A stretch of 64,000 bases of DNA from Micromonospora sp. WMMD1120. Lineage in GTDB: Bacteria; Actinomycetota; Actinomycetes; Mycobacteriales; Micromonosporaceae. The stretch covers positions 4,000,501-4,064,500 of the forward strand of contig NZ_JARUBO010000005.1 of the NCBI RefSeq assembly GCF_029626235.1, written 5' to 3'. The notes beneath the pieces were generated by a model, which saw only the letters and a list, made by a program, of their open reading frames with translations, was not told where the DNA came from and did not search any database. The translations under genes and the position numbers were made by a program. Within the stretch, counting starts at the first letter, position 1, and every line of letters begins with the position of its first letter. Positions 37,687 through 47,524 of the stretch are shown here, in pieces.

Positions 37687-40137
37687 GTGCCCGACGGAGC
37701 TCCGGTACCGAGCAAGGCGAACACCCCCGAGGAGTACGTGGCAGCGCTCCGCCAGCTCAAAGCCTGGTCGGGGCGCTCCTTCCGGGATCTGGCCCGGTCG
37801 GCCCGGGACAAGGGGCGCACCCTGCCCGTGAGCACACTGGGCTCGGCGCTCAGCCGACAGACCCTGCCCTCGATGGACATCGTCATCGCCATCACCGAGG
37901 CGTGTGATCTGCCGCCGGAAGAGGTGGCCGAATGGGTACGCCTGCGGCGGCAGTTGGCCCAGTGGGAAGTCGAGGAGGAGACGACTGTTGCCGCAGTCGT
38001 CACCGAGGCGGATCTGTTGCCGCCCTATCTGCTGCCGAACGGGCCGACCTCGTTCGTCGGGCGCGGACCGGAGCTGGAGCGCGCCGGCCACCTGCTGACA
38101 GCCGAGGGGCGGAGCGCCCGGACGGTGCTGATCACCGGCCCGGCCGGGGTGGGGAAGACGACGCTGGCGGTCCGGCTCGCCCAACTGGCCACCGGTCATT
38201 TCCCGGACGGGATCCTCTTCGCCGACCTGCGTGGCCCGTACCCCCGGTCCGGCATATCCTGGCACGTCCTCGGCGTCTTCCTGCGGGCGCTCGGCGTCAA
38301 CAGCCGCTCGGTGCCCGCCGCGCTCGAGGACCGCATCAACCTCTACCGCAGCCTGCTGGCCCAGCGCGGCGTGCTGATCGTCCTCGACAACGCCGCCGCC
38401 GGCAGCGACCTGCAGAGCCTCATCGTCTCCGGGGCGACGACAGCCACCATCGTCACCAGCCGGAGCGTGCTGCCGGGGCTGGACGGCTTCCGGGTTCCCC
38501 TGAGCCTGCTCAGCGAGGGGGAGGCGGTGGAGATGGTCGAGGGCGCGATCGGTCCGGACCGGGTTCACCGGGAACGATCCTCCGCATTCGAGATCGTCAA
38601 CCGGTGCGCCCGGCTGCCGCTGGCCGTGTGGATCGCCGCGGCCCGTCTCGCCGCCCGCCCGGACATGCCCCTGAGCGCCCTGGCCCGGGCACTCGCCGAC
38701 GAGCGCCGCAAGCTCGACGAGCTGACGGCGGGCGACGTGGCGGTGCGCGCCAGCATCGAGCTGACCCACGCGACGCTCTCACCACGGCAGCAGGAGGCGC
38801 TGTCCCAACTGGCGCAGATCACCACCGTCGACGTCGCTCCATGGGCGCTCGCCGCGCTGCTGGACAGCTCGCCCGCCGCCGCGACGAGGCTCCTCGACGA
38901 CCTTGTCGAACTCCACCTGTTGCTGGTGCACTACACCGACGACGCCGCGCCGCGCTACCAGATGCACGACCTGGTCTCGGCGTTCGCGCGCGACAAGGCG
39001 GCGCAGCTCCTCCCGCCGACCCGGACGGAGCAGGCGAGGATGCGCATGCTCGGGGGAGCGCTGGACCTCGCCTGCGCCGCTGGTAGGCGGATCAACACCG
39101 ACTTCGACGAGGTCCCCTTCGCCGCACCGTCCTGGTCGTTCAGCGCCTCCACGCGGGACGAGGTGCTGAACGACCCGCTCGCCTGGTTCAGGGACGAGTA
39201 CGGCTTCCTCACGGCGCTGGCCGAGGACATGCTGTCGACGGTGCCGCTCCCCGCGGCGTGCCTGATCGTGGCGCTCGCGCCCTTCATGCAGCTCTCCGGC
39301 TATTTCGACGACTGGCTGCACCTGCACACCCGCGCGGCGGCGGTGGTGGACAGCGGCCCGATCGGTGCCAGCCTGCGCCGCAACCTCGGGGAGCTGGCGA
39401 CCATCGTGGACGACTACCCGGTCGCGGAGCGGCACTACCGCGCCGCGATCGCCATGCTCGATCCCGCCGACGAGGCGCGTCTCGCCAGCACGTCGGCCGG
39501 GCTGGCGTACCTGTGCCGGTTGCAGGGCCGGTACGCCGAGGCGGCCGAGCTCTTCGGCAGAGCCGCCGACCTGGCCGGCGCCGCGGGTAACGACAACTGT
39601 CTCATCTACGCGACGACCGGGCTCGGGGTCACGATGATGGAGCAGGGCCGCCTCGACGAGGCGGTGGCGATGTTCGACGAGAGCCTGCGGCGTAGCGAGG
39701 CCACCGGTTACCTGCCGGGGCAGGCGCAGGCGTGGCGCTGCCTCGGGCAGGTCAGCCGACAGCGTGGGGACTACGCCGCGGCCGAGCGGCACTACCGCAG
39801 CGCCGAGGCGATCAGCCTGTCGCTGGGCGACCAGTTGGCCGCCACCCACGCCAGGTGTTGGCTCGGCGACGTCCTCGTCAAGCAGGGGATGGTGGTCGAG
39901 GGTCGCCGTGTCCTGGCGGAATCACTCTGGGCCTACCGGGCGGCGGCGAACCGCTGGGGCGAGGCGGCCGCTCTGCACTGCCTGGCCGAGGCGCAGTTGT
40001 CGGCCGGGAGACCGGATCTCGCGCGACACCGCTCGGAGGTGGCGGTCACGATCTGGCGAGAGGTCCGTTCGCCCTACTGGCTGGCCGCCGCCGAGGCCAC
40101 CCTGCTCAGGGCGCGGCAGGCCATTGACTGTGGATGA
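37687..40137 (+). CDS. NB-ARC/TPR transcriptional regulator with N-terminal helix-turn-helix
   Basis: 816 residues. An Xre-like/helical DNA-binding region (about 12-95; FRDLARSARDKG, PVSTLGSALSRQTLPS) is followed by an NB-ARC STAND ATPase: Walker A GPAGVGKTT (151-159), Walker-B-like VLIVLDNA, RNBS-like TIVTSRS, and a GLPL-like CARLPLAV. A winged-helix region (about 350-430) and TPR repeats (about 560-800, two-helix units such as GRYAEAAELFGRAADLAGAAG) follow. STAND proteins are switches that open on ligand or partner binding. Such HTH-NB-ARC-TPR proteins in actinomycetes control development or secondary metabolism; no biosynthetic cluster is adjacent. Start is probably leaderless GTG. Confidence 0.87.
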   Translation: MPDGAPVPSKANTPEEYVAALRQLKAWSGRSFRDLARSARDKGRTLPVSTLGSALSRQTLPSMDIVIAITEACDLPPEEVAEWVRLRRQLAQWEVEEETTVAAVVTEADLLPPYLLPNGPTSFVGRGPELERAGHLLTAEGRSARTVLITGPAGVGKTTLAVRLAQLATGHFPDGILFADLRGPYPRSGISWHVLGVFLRALGVNSRSVPAALEDRINLYRSLLAQRGVLIVLDNAAAGSDLQSLIVSGATTATIVTSRSVLPGLDGFRVPLSLLSEGEAVEMVEGAIGPDRVHRERSSAFEIVNRCARLPLAVWIAAARLAARPDMPLSALARALADERRKLDELTAGDVAVRASIELTHATLSPRQQEALSQLAQITTVDVAPWALAALLDSSPAAATRLLDDLVELHLLLVHYTDDAAPRYQMHDLVSAFARDKAAQLLPPTRTEQARMRMLGGALDLACAAGRRINTDFDEVPFAAPSWSFSASTRDEVLNDPLAWFRDEYGFLTALAEDMLSTVPLPAACLIVALAPFMQLSGYFDDWLHLHTRAAAVVDSGPIGASLRRNLGELATIVDDYPVAERHYRAAIAMLDPADEARLASTSAGLAYLCRLQGRYAEAAELFGRAADLAGAAGNDNCLIYATTGLGVTMMEQGRLDEAVAMFDESLRRSEATGYLPGQAQAWRCLGQVSRQRGDYAAAERHYRSAEAISLSLGDQLAATHARCWLGDVLVKQGMVVEGRRVLAESLWAYRAAANRWGEAAALHCLAEAQLSAGRPDLARHRSEVAVTIWREVRSPYWLAAAEATLLRARQAIDCG

Positions 40138-40178
40138 GCCGCCCTCCGGCACGAGCCCGGCCCCGGGCCGGAGGCGGC
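40138..40178. terminator. Bidirectional terminator after the NB-ARC gene
   Basis: A 12-bp stem with one bulged C (40138-40150 with 40167-40178) lies between convergent stops. Confidence 0.75.
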
Positions 40179-40192
40179 GGTGATCCGCCCCG

Positions 40193-40894
40193 TCAGCTCC
40201 CGGCCCGGGCGGCCGCGATCGTGCGTCCCCGCTCCGACTCGGGGAAGCGGTCGAGCATGACGCGCAGGTCGTCGGCGCTCACGTTGGCGCCGAACGCCTC
40301 GCTGCCCGGCTCCAGGCGTACCCCCTCGGCGAGCGGACCGGCGACGACCGGATCGAAGCCGAGCGCGTCCACCAGGGCGGCGACCTCGGTGAGGTCGGCG
40401 TCGTCGTCGCCGGCGACGGCGATGGCCTTGCGGCCGGTCGTGCCCGCCGGCCGCGCCTCATCCTCAAGATCGTGGTAGCCCATGTGGTTGAACGCCTTGA
40501 CGAGGCGCGAGCCCGGCAGGTACGCCCGGACGATCTCGCTCGACGAGGTATGCGGGTCGGTGAGGTCGTCGCGGATGCCGTCGATCTCCCACCAGTAGTT
40601 CATGGCGTCGACGACGAGCTTGCCGCGCAGCGCCTCGACGGGGACCGTGCGGTACTTGCCCAGCGGCAGCGCGAGGACGACGATGTCGGCGTCCGCCGCC
40701 GCGTCGGCAGCGGTGGTGGCGACCGCCCCGGGCGCGAGGACCTCCACGGTGAGGGCGATCTTCGCCGGGTCCCCGGACCCGGCGATCAGCACCCGGTAGC
40801 CGGCGGCGACGGCGAGCCGGGCGAGCACCGTGCCCACCTTGCCGGCCCCGAGGACACCCAGTGTCGTGGGCCGGCCGTGGTCGTTGTCGTTCAT
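40193..40894 (-). CDS. NADPH-dependent F420 reductase-like dinucleotide-binding protein
   Basis: 233 residues; ATG at 40894 with AAGGA upstream. The N-terminal Rossmann motif is [26 protein letters not shown] and VVDAMNYWW are typical of the F420H2:NADP oxidoreductase-like family (COG2085). It lies directly downstream of two luciferase-like monooxygenase genes on the same strand (38 bases), which suggests it supplies or recycles reduced cofactor (F420 or flavin) for them. Whether F420 is truly used cannot be seen from sequence alone. Confidence 0.82.
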   Translation of the reverse strand: MNDNDHGRPTTLGVLGAGKVGTVLARLAVAAGYRVLIAGSGDPAKIALTVEVLAPGAVATTAADAAADADIVVLALPLGKYRTVPVEALRGKLVVDAMNYWWEIDGIRDDLTDPHTSSSEIVRAYLPGSRLVKAFNHMGYHDLEDEARPAGTTGRKAIAVAGDDDADLTEVAALVDALGFDPVVAGPLAEGVRLEPGSEAFGANVSADDLRVMLDRFPESERGRTIAAARAGS

Positions 40895-40932
40895 GTCGTC
40901 CTTTCGCTGCGGGGAGGGTCGGGGTACGCCGG

Positions 40933-41964
40933 TCAGCTCGCCAGGATGTCGCGGACCATGGGAATGACCTTGGAGCCGTACAGCTCCACGGCACGCATCC
41001 GGGCGCTCGCCGGCTGCGCCCCGGCCGAGTAGATGAGGTCGAAACGGCCGACGCCGAGGCTGCGGATCGCCCGGGCCATCCGACGCGCCACGGTCTCCGG
41101 CGATCCGATGTAGAGGGACCCGTGCTCCACCTCGGAGTCGAACTCCTGGCGGCGGATCGGCGGCCAACCCCGCAGCTTGCCGATCCGGTCCCGCATGACC
41201 CGGTAGTGCGGCCAGAACACCTCCTTGGCCTCCTCGTCGGTGTCGGCGATGAAGCCGGGCGAGTGCATTCCCACCGGGTGCGCGGTCGTGCCGAGCTGGT
41301 CGGCGGCCCGGCGGTAGAGGTCGATGTACGGCGCGAAGCGCTCGGGAGCGCCGCCGATGATGGCGAGCATGAGCGGAAGACCGTACTGGGCGGTGCGGAC
41401 GACCGACTGCGGGGAGCCACCGACGCCGACCCAGGTGCTCAGGTGACCCGACTCGGTCTTCGGAAAGACGTCGGCGTTCTCCAGTGGCGCGCGCAGGGTG
41501 CCGCTCCAGGTGACCGGCTTCTCGTCCAGCAACTTCACGAACAGCTCGATCTTCTCCTCGAACAGCGTGTCGTAGTCGCGCAGGTCGTAGCCGAACAGCG
41601 GGAACGACTCGGTGAACGAGCCGCGACCGAGGATCACCTCGGCCCGGCCGTTGGACAGCGCGTCGACGGTGGCGAACCGCTGGAACACCCGGACCGGGTC
41701 GTCCGAGCTGAGCACCGTCACGCCGGAGGCCAGCCGGATCCGGGAGGTACGGGTGGCGATGCCGGCCAGCACCGTCTCCGGCGTCGACACCGAGTACTCG
41801 GGGCGGTGGTGTTCGCCCAGCGCGATGACGTCGACGCCCAACTCGTCCGCGAGCACCGCCTCGTCGACGACCTGTCGGATCGCCGCCGCGTGGGTGACGA
41901 GCCGGCCGGCGTCGTCCTGCGGTACGTCGCCGAACGTGTCGAGGCCGAACATGAGGTCAGACAT
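40933..41964 (-). CDS. LLM-class flavin-dependent oxidoreductase A
   Basis: 343-residue bacterial-luciferase-like monooxygenase. Landmarks are [11 protein letters not shown] near residue 50, [33 protein letters not shown] and [13 protein letters not shown]. It overlaps the end of its upstream paralogue by eight bases, so both are co-translated from the MarR-controlled promoter. Substrate is unknown; family members oxidise alkanesulfonates, aromatics or act in detoxification. Confidence 0.88.
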   Translation of the reverse strand: MSDLMFGLDTFGDVPQDDAGRLVTHAAAIRQVVDEAVLADELGVDVIALGEHHRPEYSVSTPETVLAGIATRTSRIRLASGVTVLSSDDPVRVFQRFATVDALSNGRAEVILGRGSFTESFPLFGYDLRDYDTLFEEKIELFVKLLDEKPVTWSGTLRAPLENADVFPKTESGHLSTWVGVGGSPQSVVRTAQYGLPLMLAIIGGAPERFAPYIDLYRRAADQLGTTAHPVGMHSPGFIADTDEEAKEVFWPHYRVMRDRIGKLRGWPPIRRQEFDSEVEHGSLYIGSPETVARRMARAIRSLGVGRFDLIYSAGAQPASARMRAVELYGSKVIPMVRDILAS

Positions 41965-43006
41965 TGGTGGACTCCTTCGCGAGCAGTTCCCGGACCCGTG
42001 GCGCCACCTCGCTGCCGAGCAGTTCGATGGTGCGCGCGCGTGCCGTGCGGGGCAGGTGCATGATGTCGTACTTCAGGTCGAATCGGCTCAGCCGCAGATC
42101 CCGGGCCACGGTGGCGATCTTCTGGGCCACCGTCTCCGGGGACCCGACGAAGAGCGCGCCGTGGTCGATTTCCGCCTCGTAGCGCGTACGGTCCGGTTTG
42201 TAGAAGCCGCGTTCCTCGGCGAGCGCCGCCACGACCGGCTGCCAGTAGCGCCACCACGTCTCCACCGCCTCCTCGTCGGTGTCGGCGACAAGGCCGAGTG
42301 AGTGCTGCCCGATTGGCTGTGGGGTATGCCCGAACTGTTCGAGCGCCCTGGTGTAGAGGTCGACGTGACCGGCGAAGCGTTGCGGACGCCCGCCGATGAT
42401 CGCGAGCATCAGCGGCAGCCCGTGCCGGGCGGCGCGGATCACCGAGTTCGGGCTTCCGCCGACACCGATCCAGGTGGGAATGCCGCCCTCGCGCATCCGT
42501 GGGTGCAGGCGCTGCGCGGTCAGTGGGCTGCGCACCGTACCGGACCAGGTGACCGTTTCCTCCCGTTGCAGCCGCAGGAAGAGGTCCAGCTTCTCCTCGA
42601 ACAACCGCTCGTAGTCGGCCAGGTCGTAACCGAACAGCGGGAACGACTCGGTCGCCGAGGCGCGCCCGAGGACCAGTTGGGCGCGGCCGTCGGAGACAGC
42701 GTCGAGGGTCGCGAACTCGTGGTACAGACGTACCGGATCGTTGGTGCTGAGCACTGTGACCGAGGTGCCCAGGCGAATCCGCTCGGTGGCGGTCGCGGCC
42801 GCCGCCAGCAACACGGGTGTCGCGGAGTCGTTGTGGCCCTCCCGGTAGTGCTCGCCGACGCTGAACACGTCGAGCCCGACCGACTCGGCGAGCCGTGCCT
42901 CGTCCACCAGGAGCCGGACGGTCTCGGCGTCGCTCAGGACCCGGTCGCCGTCGGTGGCCACCTCCCCGAACGAGTTGAGCCCCAGCTCGAAGTCCGTGGC
43001 TGTCAT
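41957..43006 (-). CDS. LLM-class flavin-dependent oxidoreductase B
   Basis: 349-residue paralogue of the next gene; the same motifs occur in the same order ([57 protein letters not shown]). First gene of the operon, divergent from the MarR regulator with two operator palindromes in the 112-base gap. Likely a tandem duplication that has since diverged, perhaps to form heteromers or widen substrate range. Confidence 0.88.
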   Translation of the reverse strand: MTATDFELGLNSFGEVATDGDRVLSDAETVRLLVDEARLAESVGLDVFSVGEHYREGHNDSATPVLLAAAATATERIRLGTSVTVLSTNDPVRLYHEFATLDAVSDGRAQLVLGRASATESFPLFGYDLADYERLFEEKLDLFLRLQREETVTWSGTVRSPLTAQRLHPRMREGGIPTWIGVGGSPNSVIRAARHGLPLMLAIIGGRPQRFAGHVDLYTRALEQFGHTPQPIGQHSLGLVADTDEEAVETWWRYWQPVVAALAEERGFYKPDRTRYEAEIDHGALFVGSPETVAQKIATVARDLRLSRFDLKYDIMHLPRTARARTIELLGSEVAPRVRELLAKESTNV

Positions 43007-43061
43007 GGTCCCCCTCCTCGTGCGCTGCGCCGGTGGCCGCTCTGCGGAACGCTCCTACCGG

Positions 43062-43102
43062 TTGACGTGTCAATCATGTTAACTTGGCGATTGACGCGTC
43101 AA
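43062..43102. promoter_or_regulatory. Two MarR-type operator palindromes
   Basis: TTGACGTGTCAA (43062-43073) and the perfect palindrome TTGACGCGTCAA (43091-43102) are 29 bases centre to centre, between the divergent monooxygenase and marR genes. Each also contains a TTGACG -35-like hexamer, so binding would block both promoters. Confidence 0.75.
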
Positions 43103-43118
43103 TTCCCGGGAGAGTGCG

Positions 43119-43610
43119 ATGGCGGAAACCACACCCGTGCGGCGCGGGGGGCGTCAGTTCCCGACCGCCGACGAACTGCGGATCTGGCGGGACTTCATCG
43201 AGACGACGGCGGCGCTCGGCTCGCGCCTGGAGTCCCGCCTGCAGAGCGACTCGTCGCTGTCGACGGGGGACTACGCGGTGCTCCTCGCGCTGAGCGAGGC
43301 CGACGGGCAGTCGATGCGGTCCTCCGAGCTGGCCGCGCACATCGGCTGGGAGCGGAGCCGGCTCTCCCACCACCTGGGCCGCATGGAGCGTCGCGGCCTG
43401 ATCAGCCGCCGGGAGTGCCCGACCGTTCCCCGGGGCGCGGAGGTGCTGCTCACGGCGGCCGGCGCCGAGGCGTTCGGCGGTGCCACCGTCCCGCACCTGC
43501 GCGCCATCCGGGAGCTGTTCGTCGACGCCCTCACGCCGGCCCAGATCGTCGCGGCCGGCGAGATCGCGGCGGCGCTGCGCGTACGCCTCGACGCCCTGCG
43601 CCAGGGGTGA
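43119..43610 (+). CDS. MarR-family transcriptional regulator
   Basis: 163 residues. A typical MarR winged-helix fold: dimerisation helix (about 20-45), DYAVLLALSEADG, recognition helix region IGWERSRLSHHLGRMERRGLI and wing with RRECPTVPRGAEV. ATG preceded by GGGAGAG. Divergent from the luciferase-like operon; two copies of TTGACGYGTCAA between them are the likely operators for repression and autoregulation. The inducer is unknown, probably a phenolic or a monooxygenase substrate. Confidence 0.9.
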   Translation: MAETTPVRRGGRQFPTADELRIWRDFIETTAALGSRLESRLQSDSSLSTGDYAVLLALSEADGQSMRSSELAAHIGWERSRLSHHLGRMERRGLISRRECPTVPRGAEVLLTAAGAEAFGGATVPHLRAIRELFVDALTPAQIVAAGEIAAALRVRLDALRQG

Positions 43611-43713
43611 TCGCTGCAGACTGATGACGGCGAGTGTGCGAGCGATTGCCGAGAGCTACCTCCGGGTGGTCCAATCCTCCAGGAGCCGGCCGCACCGCCC
43701 GGGAGGTACGTCC

Positions 43714-45666
43714 ATGACCGACACCGCCACCGCCGAGGTCCGCACCGGCACACCAGGTCGGCCGCGTTCCCCGGGCACCGACTCGGTGCTGCCGGAGCTG
43801 CGCGAGATGTGGTGGGAGACGGGGGTGCGGGCGCGGGCCGAGGTCGGCGTCTTCGCCGTCTTCGCGGAGCTGCCCCGGCTGGTCTGGACAGCCCTGGGCA
43901 TCAGTTGGCGCGCCGACCGGCTCCGTACCGGCGTGGTCGCCGCCGCGACGGTCGGCGCGGGGGTGATGGCCGCCTTCGGACTGCTGGCCACGCAGCGGGT
44001 GCTGGTGGAGCTGTTCGCCGGCGGGCCGACCGCCGACAAGGTGCGCGCGGCGCTGCCCGCCCTGGCGGTGCTGGCGGCGACCGTCGCGCTCCGCGCCGGC
44101 ATGGGCATCGCCACCGGGTACGCCCAGAACGGGCTGACCCCCCGGGTGAGCCGCGAGGTGGAGCGTGGCCTGTTCGAGGTGTCCACCGCCGTCCGGCTGG
44201 AGGCGTTCGACGCCGACGCGTTCGCCGACGACATGGAACGCGCGTCCCGGGGGACCGAGTCGACGATCGGGCTGGTGCAGGCGTCGATGAACCTGCTCGC
44301 CGGGTTGGCCGGGCTGCTCGCCGTGGCGGCCGCAGTCGTGATCATCCACCCGTTGCTGCTGGTGGCGCTGCTGGTCGCCACGGTGCCCAACGCCTGGGCG
44401 TCGTTGCGGTCCGGGCACCTGCGCTACCGGACGTACACCGCCGGGTCGGTGCGCCGGCGTCGACTGTGGCTGCTGCACAAGCTGATGGCCGAACGCGCCT
44501 CGGCGCCGGAGCTGCGCTCGTACGGGCTGCGCGGGTTCCTGCTCGACCAGTACGACCGGGTCATGCGCGTGGAGACCGACATCCAACTCGCCCTCGCCCG
44601 CCGGGTCACCACGACCACCACGGTCGGGGCGGTCATCGGTGGCCTCGCCACCGGCACCGTGTACGTCCTGCTCGGACTGCTGCTCCTGGACGGGCAGATC
44701 CCGCTCGCCGCCGCGGCGACCTGCGTCATCGCGGTGCAGTCGGCGCAGCGGTCGCTGGCCATCGCCACCTTCCAGGTCGACCACGTCTACACCCAGGGCC
44801 AGCACTTCGGTGACTACACGGGCTTCATGGTCCGGGCCGCCGCCTACCTGCCGGACGGCACCCGGACCGGGGGTGGCGCCCCGGCCGAACGACTGCGCGA
44901 GTTGGCGGTCCGGGACGTGAGTCTGCGCTACCCCGACCGGGACACCCCGGCGGTGGACGGCATCACCCTGACGATCACCGCCGGGCAGACCGTCGCGTTC
45001 GTCGGGGAGAACGGCTCGGGCAAGTCCACCCTCGCCGCGATGATCGCCGGGCTCCGCGCGCCCAGCGGGGGCGCCATCGAGTGGAACGGCAGGCAGTTGT
45101 CGGACTGGGAGGCCGGCGGGCTGCGCGCCCGGATCGCCGTGGTGACGCAGGAATATCACAAGTGGCCGTTCACCGCCGCCACGAACATCGCCATCGGCGA
45201 CGTCGACACCGAGGCCCGGCAGGACCGCATCGAGGCCGCCGCCGCCCGCGCGGTCGCCCACCAGATGATCGAGGAGCTTCCCCACGGGTACGAGACGCTG
45301 CTCGACCGCACCTTCGCCCGCGGGCAGGACCTCTCCGGCGGTCAGTGGCAGCGCATCACCGCCGCCCGCGGATTCCTGCGCGACGCCGAACTGCTGATCA
45401 TGGACGAGCCGTCCTCCGCGCTCGATCCGCGCGCCGAGGATGCCCTGTTTCAGGCCATCCGTGACCGCAGGGGGAGGGCCACCACCATCCTCATCACGCA
45501 CCGGCTCGCGAACGTCCGGCACGCCGACCGGATCTTCGTGCTGCACCTGGGTCGACTCGTCGAGGTCGGTACGCACGACGACCTCGTCGCCGCCGGCGGC
45601 CGGTACGCGGAACTGTTCGCCCTCCAGGCCGCCGGCTACGACACCACAGTGGCCGAGGGAGGTTAG
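43714..45666 (+). CDS. ABC exporter half-transporter (permease-ATPase fusion)
   Basis: 650 residues. ATG at 43714 chosen for GGGAGG seven bases upstream; an earlier ATG at 43624 lacks a ribosome site. The membrane domain (about 45-370) has about five or six hydrophobic segments. The ATPase has Walker A GENGSGKST (431-439), signature LSGGQ (540-544) and Walker B LLIMDEPSSALD (560-571). Acts as homodimer or with a partner to export a lipid, peptide or drug. A histidine kinase and response regulator follow immediately, so expression is probably tied to the exported toxin or to envelope stress. Confidence 0.9.
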   Translation: MTDTATAEVRTGTPGRPRSPGTDSVLPELREMWWETGVRARAEVGVFAVFAELPRLVWTALGISWRADRLRTGVVAAATVGAGVMAAFGLLATQRVLVELFAGGPTADKVRAALPALAVLAATVALRAGMGIATGYAQNGLTPRVSREVERGLFEVSTAVRLEAFDADAFADDMERASRGTESTIGLVQASMNLLAGLAGLLAVAAAVVIIHPLLLVALLVATVPNAWASLRSGHLRYRTYTAGSVRRRRLWLLHKLMAERASAPELRSYGLRGFLLDQYDRVMRVETDIQLALARRVTTTTTVGAVIGGLATGTVYVLLGLLLLDGQIPLAAAATCVIAVQSAQRSLAIATFQVDHVYTQGQHFGDYTGFMVRAAAYLPDGTRTGGGAPAERLRELAVRDVSLRYPDRDTPAVDGITLTITAGQTVAFVGENGSGKSTLAAMIAGLRAPSGGAIEWNGRQLSDWEAGGLRARIAVVTQEYHKWPFTAATNIAIGDVDTEARQDRIEAAAARAVAHQMIEELPHGYETLLDRTFARGQDLSGGQWQRITAARGFLRDAELLIMDEPSSALDPRAEDALFQAIRDRRGRATTILITHRLANVRHADRIFVLHLGRLVEVGTHDDLVAAGGRYAELFALQAAGYDTTVAEGG

Positions 45667-45676
45667 GCTGCGGTCC

Positions 45677-46819
45677 ATGTCGGCGTCGCGGTGGCGTGGT
45701 CGACCGGCGGACGCGGCCCTGGTGCTCGTCGTCGGTCTGGTCGCCCTCGTCGGCCTGGTGGTGCAGTCGCGCGGCATCGACACCGCCGCCGAGTGGACGG
45801 CGCTGCCGGTGGTGCTGGCGTCCTCCGGCGCGCTGTTCGTCCGCCGCCGTCATCCGGTGCCGGTGGGCGTGGTGGCGCTGGTCGCCGTTGGCGCGTACGG
45901 GGCGCTGCTGCACAGGCCGGGCCCGATCATGCTGGTCTTCGTCGTGGCCCTCTACACGGTCGTCGACGAGGGGTTCCTCTGGGTCGCCGTCGGGCTCGGC
46001 ATCGTCTCGGTGCTCGCCTTCGCCCTCGCGGACAGCGACAACCGCTCCCCGGACAGCATGAACGGTGCGACGCTGCTGCACGCCGGTTGGCTGGTAGCGG
46101 TCATCGTCGGCGTGACCCGCAACCGCCGCGCGTACCTCGCCGAGGCGCGGGCCCGGACGGTCGCCGCCGAGCAGCGGATGGCGGAGGAGGCCCGGCGACG
46201 GGCCACCGAGGAGCGACTACGCCTCGCCCGCGATCTGCACGACCTCCTCGGCCACCACCTCTCGCTGATAAACGTGCAGGCCAGTGCCGCGTTGCACAGG
46301 CCGGACCCGGTCCGCACCGAGCAGGCGCTCACCGCGATCAAGCAGACCAGCGGGGAGACGTTGCGGGAGCTGCGGGCGACACTGGGCGTGCTGCGGCAGG
46401 AGGGCGCGGAGGTGGCGGTGCCCGCGCCCGGTCTGACCCGCATCGAGGAGCTGGTCACCACCGCCGGTCGGGCCGGGTTGACGATCCGCGCCGAACTGAC
46501 CGAGACCCGGTCGCTGCCCCGGGAGGTCGACCTGGCCGTGTACCGCATCGTCCAGGAGGCCCTGACCAACGTGGCGCGGCACGCGGACGCCACGACCGCT
46601 GTGGTCCGGGTCCGGGCCGACGATGACGACGTGCTGGTGGAGATCGAGGACGACGGCGCCGGTCAGTCGGGCGCGCCGGGCAGCGGAATCCTCGGCATGC
46701 GGGAGCGGGCGCGGGCGCTCGGCGGTTCGGTGGTCACCGGCGCGCAGCCGGGCGGCGGCTTCCGGGTCCGGGCCCGACTGCCGCTGCGACAGGTTCCGAC
46801 GCCGGTGGGGGAGCAGTGA
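45677..46819 (+). CDS. NarL-type sensor histidine kinase
   Basis: 380 residues. About four or five membrane segments in the first 150 residues, then a coiled stretch (AEARARTVAAEQRMAEEA), a HisKA_3 domain with RLARDLHDLLGHHLS (His188) and an HATPase domain with EALTNVARHA and GILGMRERAR. ATG ten bases after the exporter stop. Its stop overlaps the GTG of the cognate response regulator. Resembles the DesK/LiaS type that senses membrane state. Confidence 0.9.
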   Translation: MSASRWRGRPADAALVLVVGLVALVGLVVQSRGIDTAAEWTALPVVLASSGALFVRRRHPVPVGVVALVAVGAYGALLHRPGPIMLVFVVALYTVVDEGFLWVAVGLGIVSVLAFALADSDNRSPDSMNGATLLHAGWLVAVIVGVTRNRRAYLAEARARTVAAEQRMAEEARRRATEERLRLARDLHDLLGHHLSLINVQASAALHRPDPVRTEQALTAIKQTSGETLRELRATLGVLRQEGAEVAVPAPGLTRIEELVTTAGRAGLTIRAELTETRSLPREVDLAVYRIVQEALTNVARHADATTAVVRVRADDDDVLVEIEDDGAGQSGAPGSGILGMRERARALGGSVVTGAQPGGGFRVRARLPLRQVPTPVGEQ

Positions 46820-47478
46820 TCCGACTGCTGCTCGCCGACGACCAGACGCTGGTGCGTGCCGGCTTCCGGTCCATCCTGGACGGCGAGGAGGGCATCGAGG
46901 TCGTCGGCGAGGCCGCCGACGGCGCCGAGGCGGTGCGGCTCGCCGGGCGGCTGCGGCCGGACGTCGTCCTGATGGATATCCGGATGCCGGTGCTGGACGG
47001 CCTCGCGGCCACCGGGCGGATCGTGGCGACCTCGGCCGCCCGCGTGGTCATCCTGAGCACGTTCGACCTGGACGACTACGTCTACGGCGCGCTGCGGGCC
47101 GGGGCGAGCGGCTTCCTGGTGAAGGACACCGAACCGGCCGAACTGATCCACGGGGTGCGGGTGGTGGCCCGGGGTGACGCGTTGATCGCGCCGTCGATCA
47201 CCCGTCGGTTGATCGCGGAGTTCGCGGCCCGGGCCGGGCATCCCGACCCGGGGCCGCGACTGGAGATGCTCACCGAGCGGGAGCGGGAGGTGCTGACCCT
47301 GGTCGCCGCCGGGCTGTCCAACGACGAGATCGCCGCGCGGTTGGTGCTGAGCCCGGCCACCGCCAAGACGCACGTCAGCCGGATCATGACCAAGACCCGG
47401 GTGCGGGACCGGGCGCAGTTGGTGATCCTCGCCTACGAGTCCGGCCTGACCGTTCCCGGCTGGCTGACCAGCTCCTGA
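46816..47478 (+). CDS. NarL/LuxR-family response regulator
   Basis: 220 residues. Receiver domain (1-120) with acidic pocket ADD, phosphoacceptor Asp54 (LMDIRMP), conserved Thr/Ser (ILST) and Lys (FLVKD). A LuxR-type DNA-binding domain (about 150-210; LTEREREVLTLVAAGLSNDEIA). GTG start overlaps the kinase stop (GTGA). Probably controls the preceding ABC exporter. Confidence 0.93.
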   Translation: MIRLLLADDQTLVRAGFRSILDGEEGIEVVGEAADGAEAVRLAGRLRPDVVLMDIRMPVLDGLAATGRIVATSAARVVILSTFDLDDYVYGALRAGASGFLVKDTEPAELIHGVRVVARGDALIAPSITRRLIAEFAARAGHPDPGPRLEMLTEREREVLTLVAAGLSNDEIAARLVLSPATAKTHVSRIMTKTRVRDRAQLVILAYESGLTVPGWLTSS

Positions 47479-47493
47479 CCTCCCCGGCTGGTC

Positions 47494-47520
47494 CGCACCG
47501 CCGGGTGCGTCGGCGGTGCG
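47494..47520. terminator. Bidirectional terminator after the two-component operon
   Basis: CGCACCGCC (47494-47502) pairs perfectly with GGCGGTGCG (47512-47520), between convergent stops. Confidence 0.8.
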
Positions 47521-47524
47521 CGGT

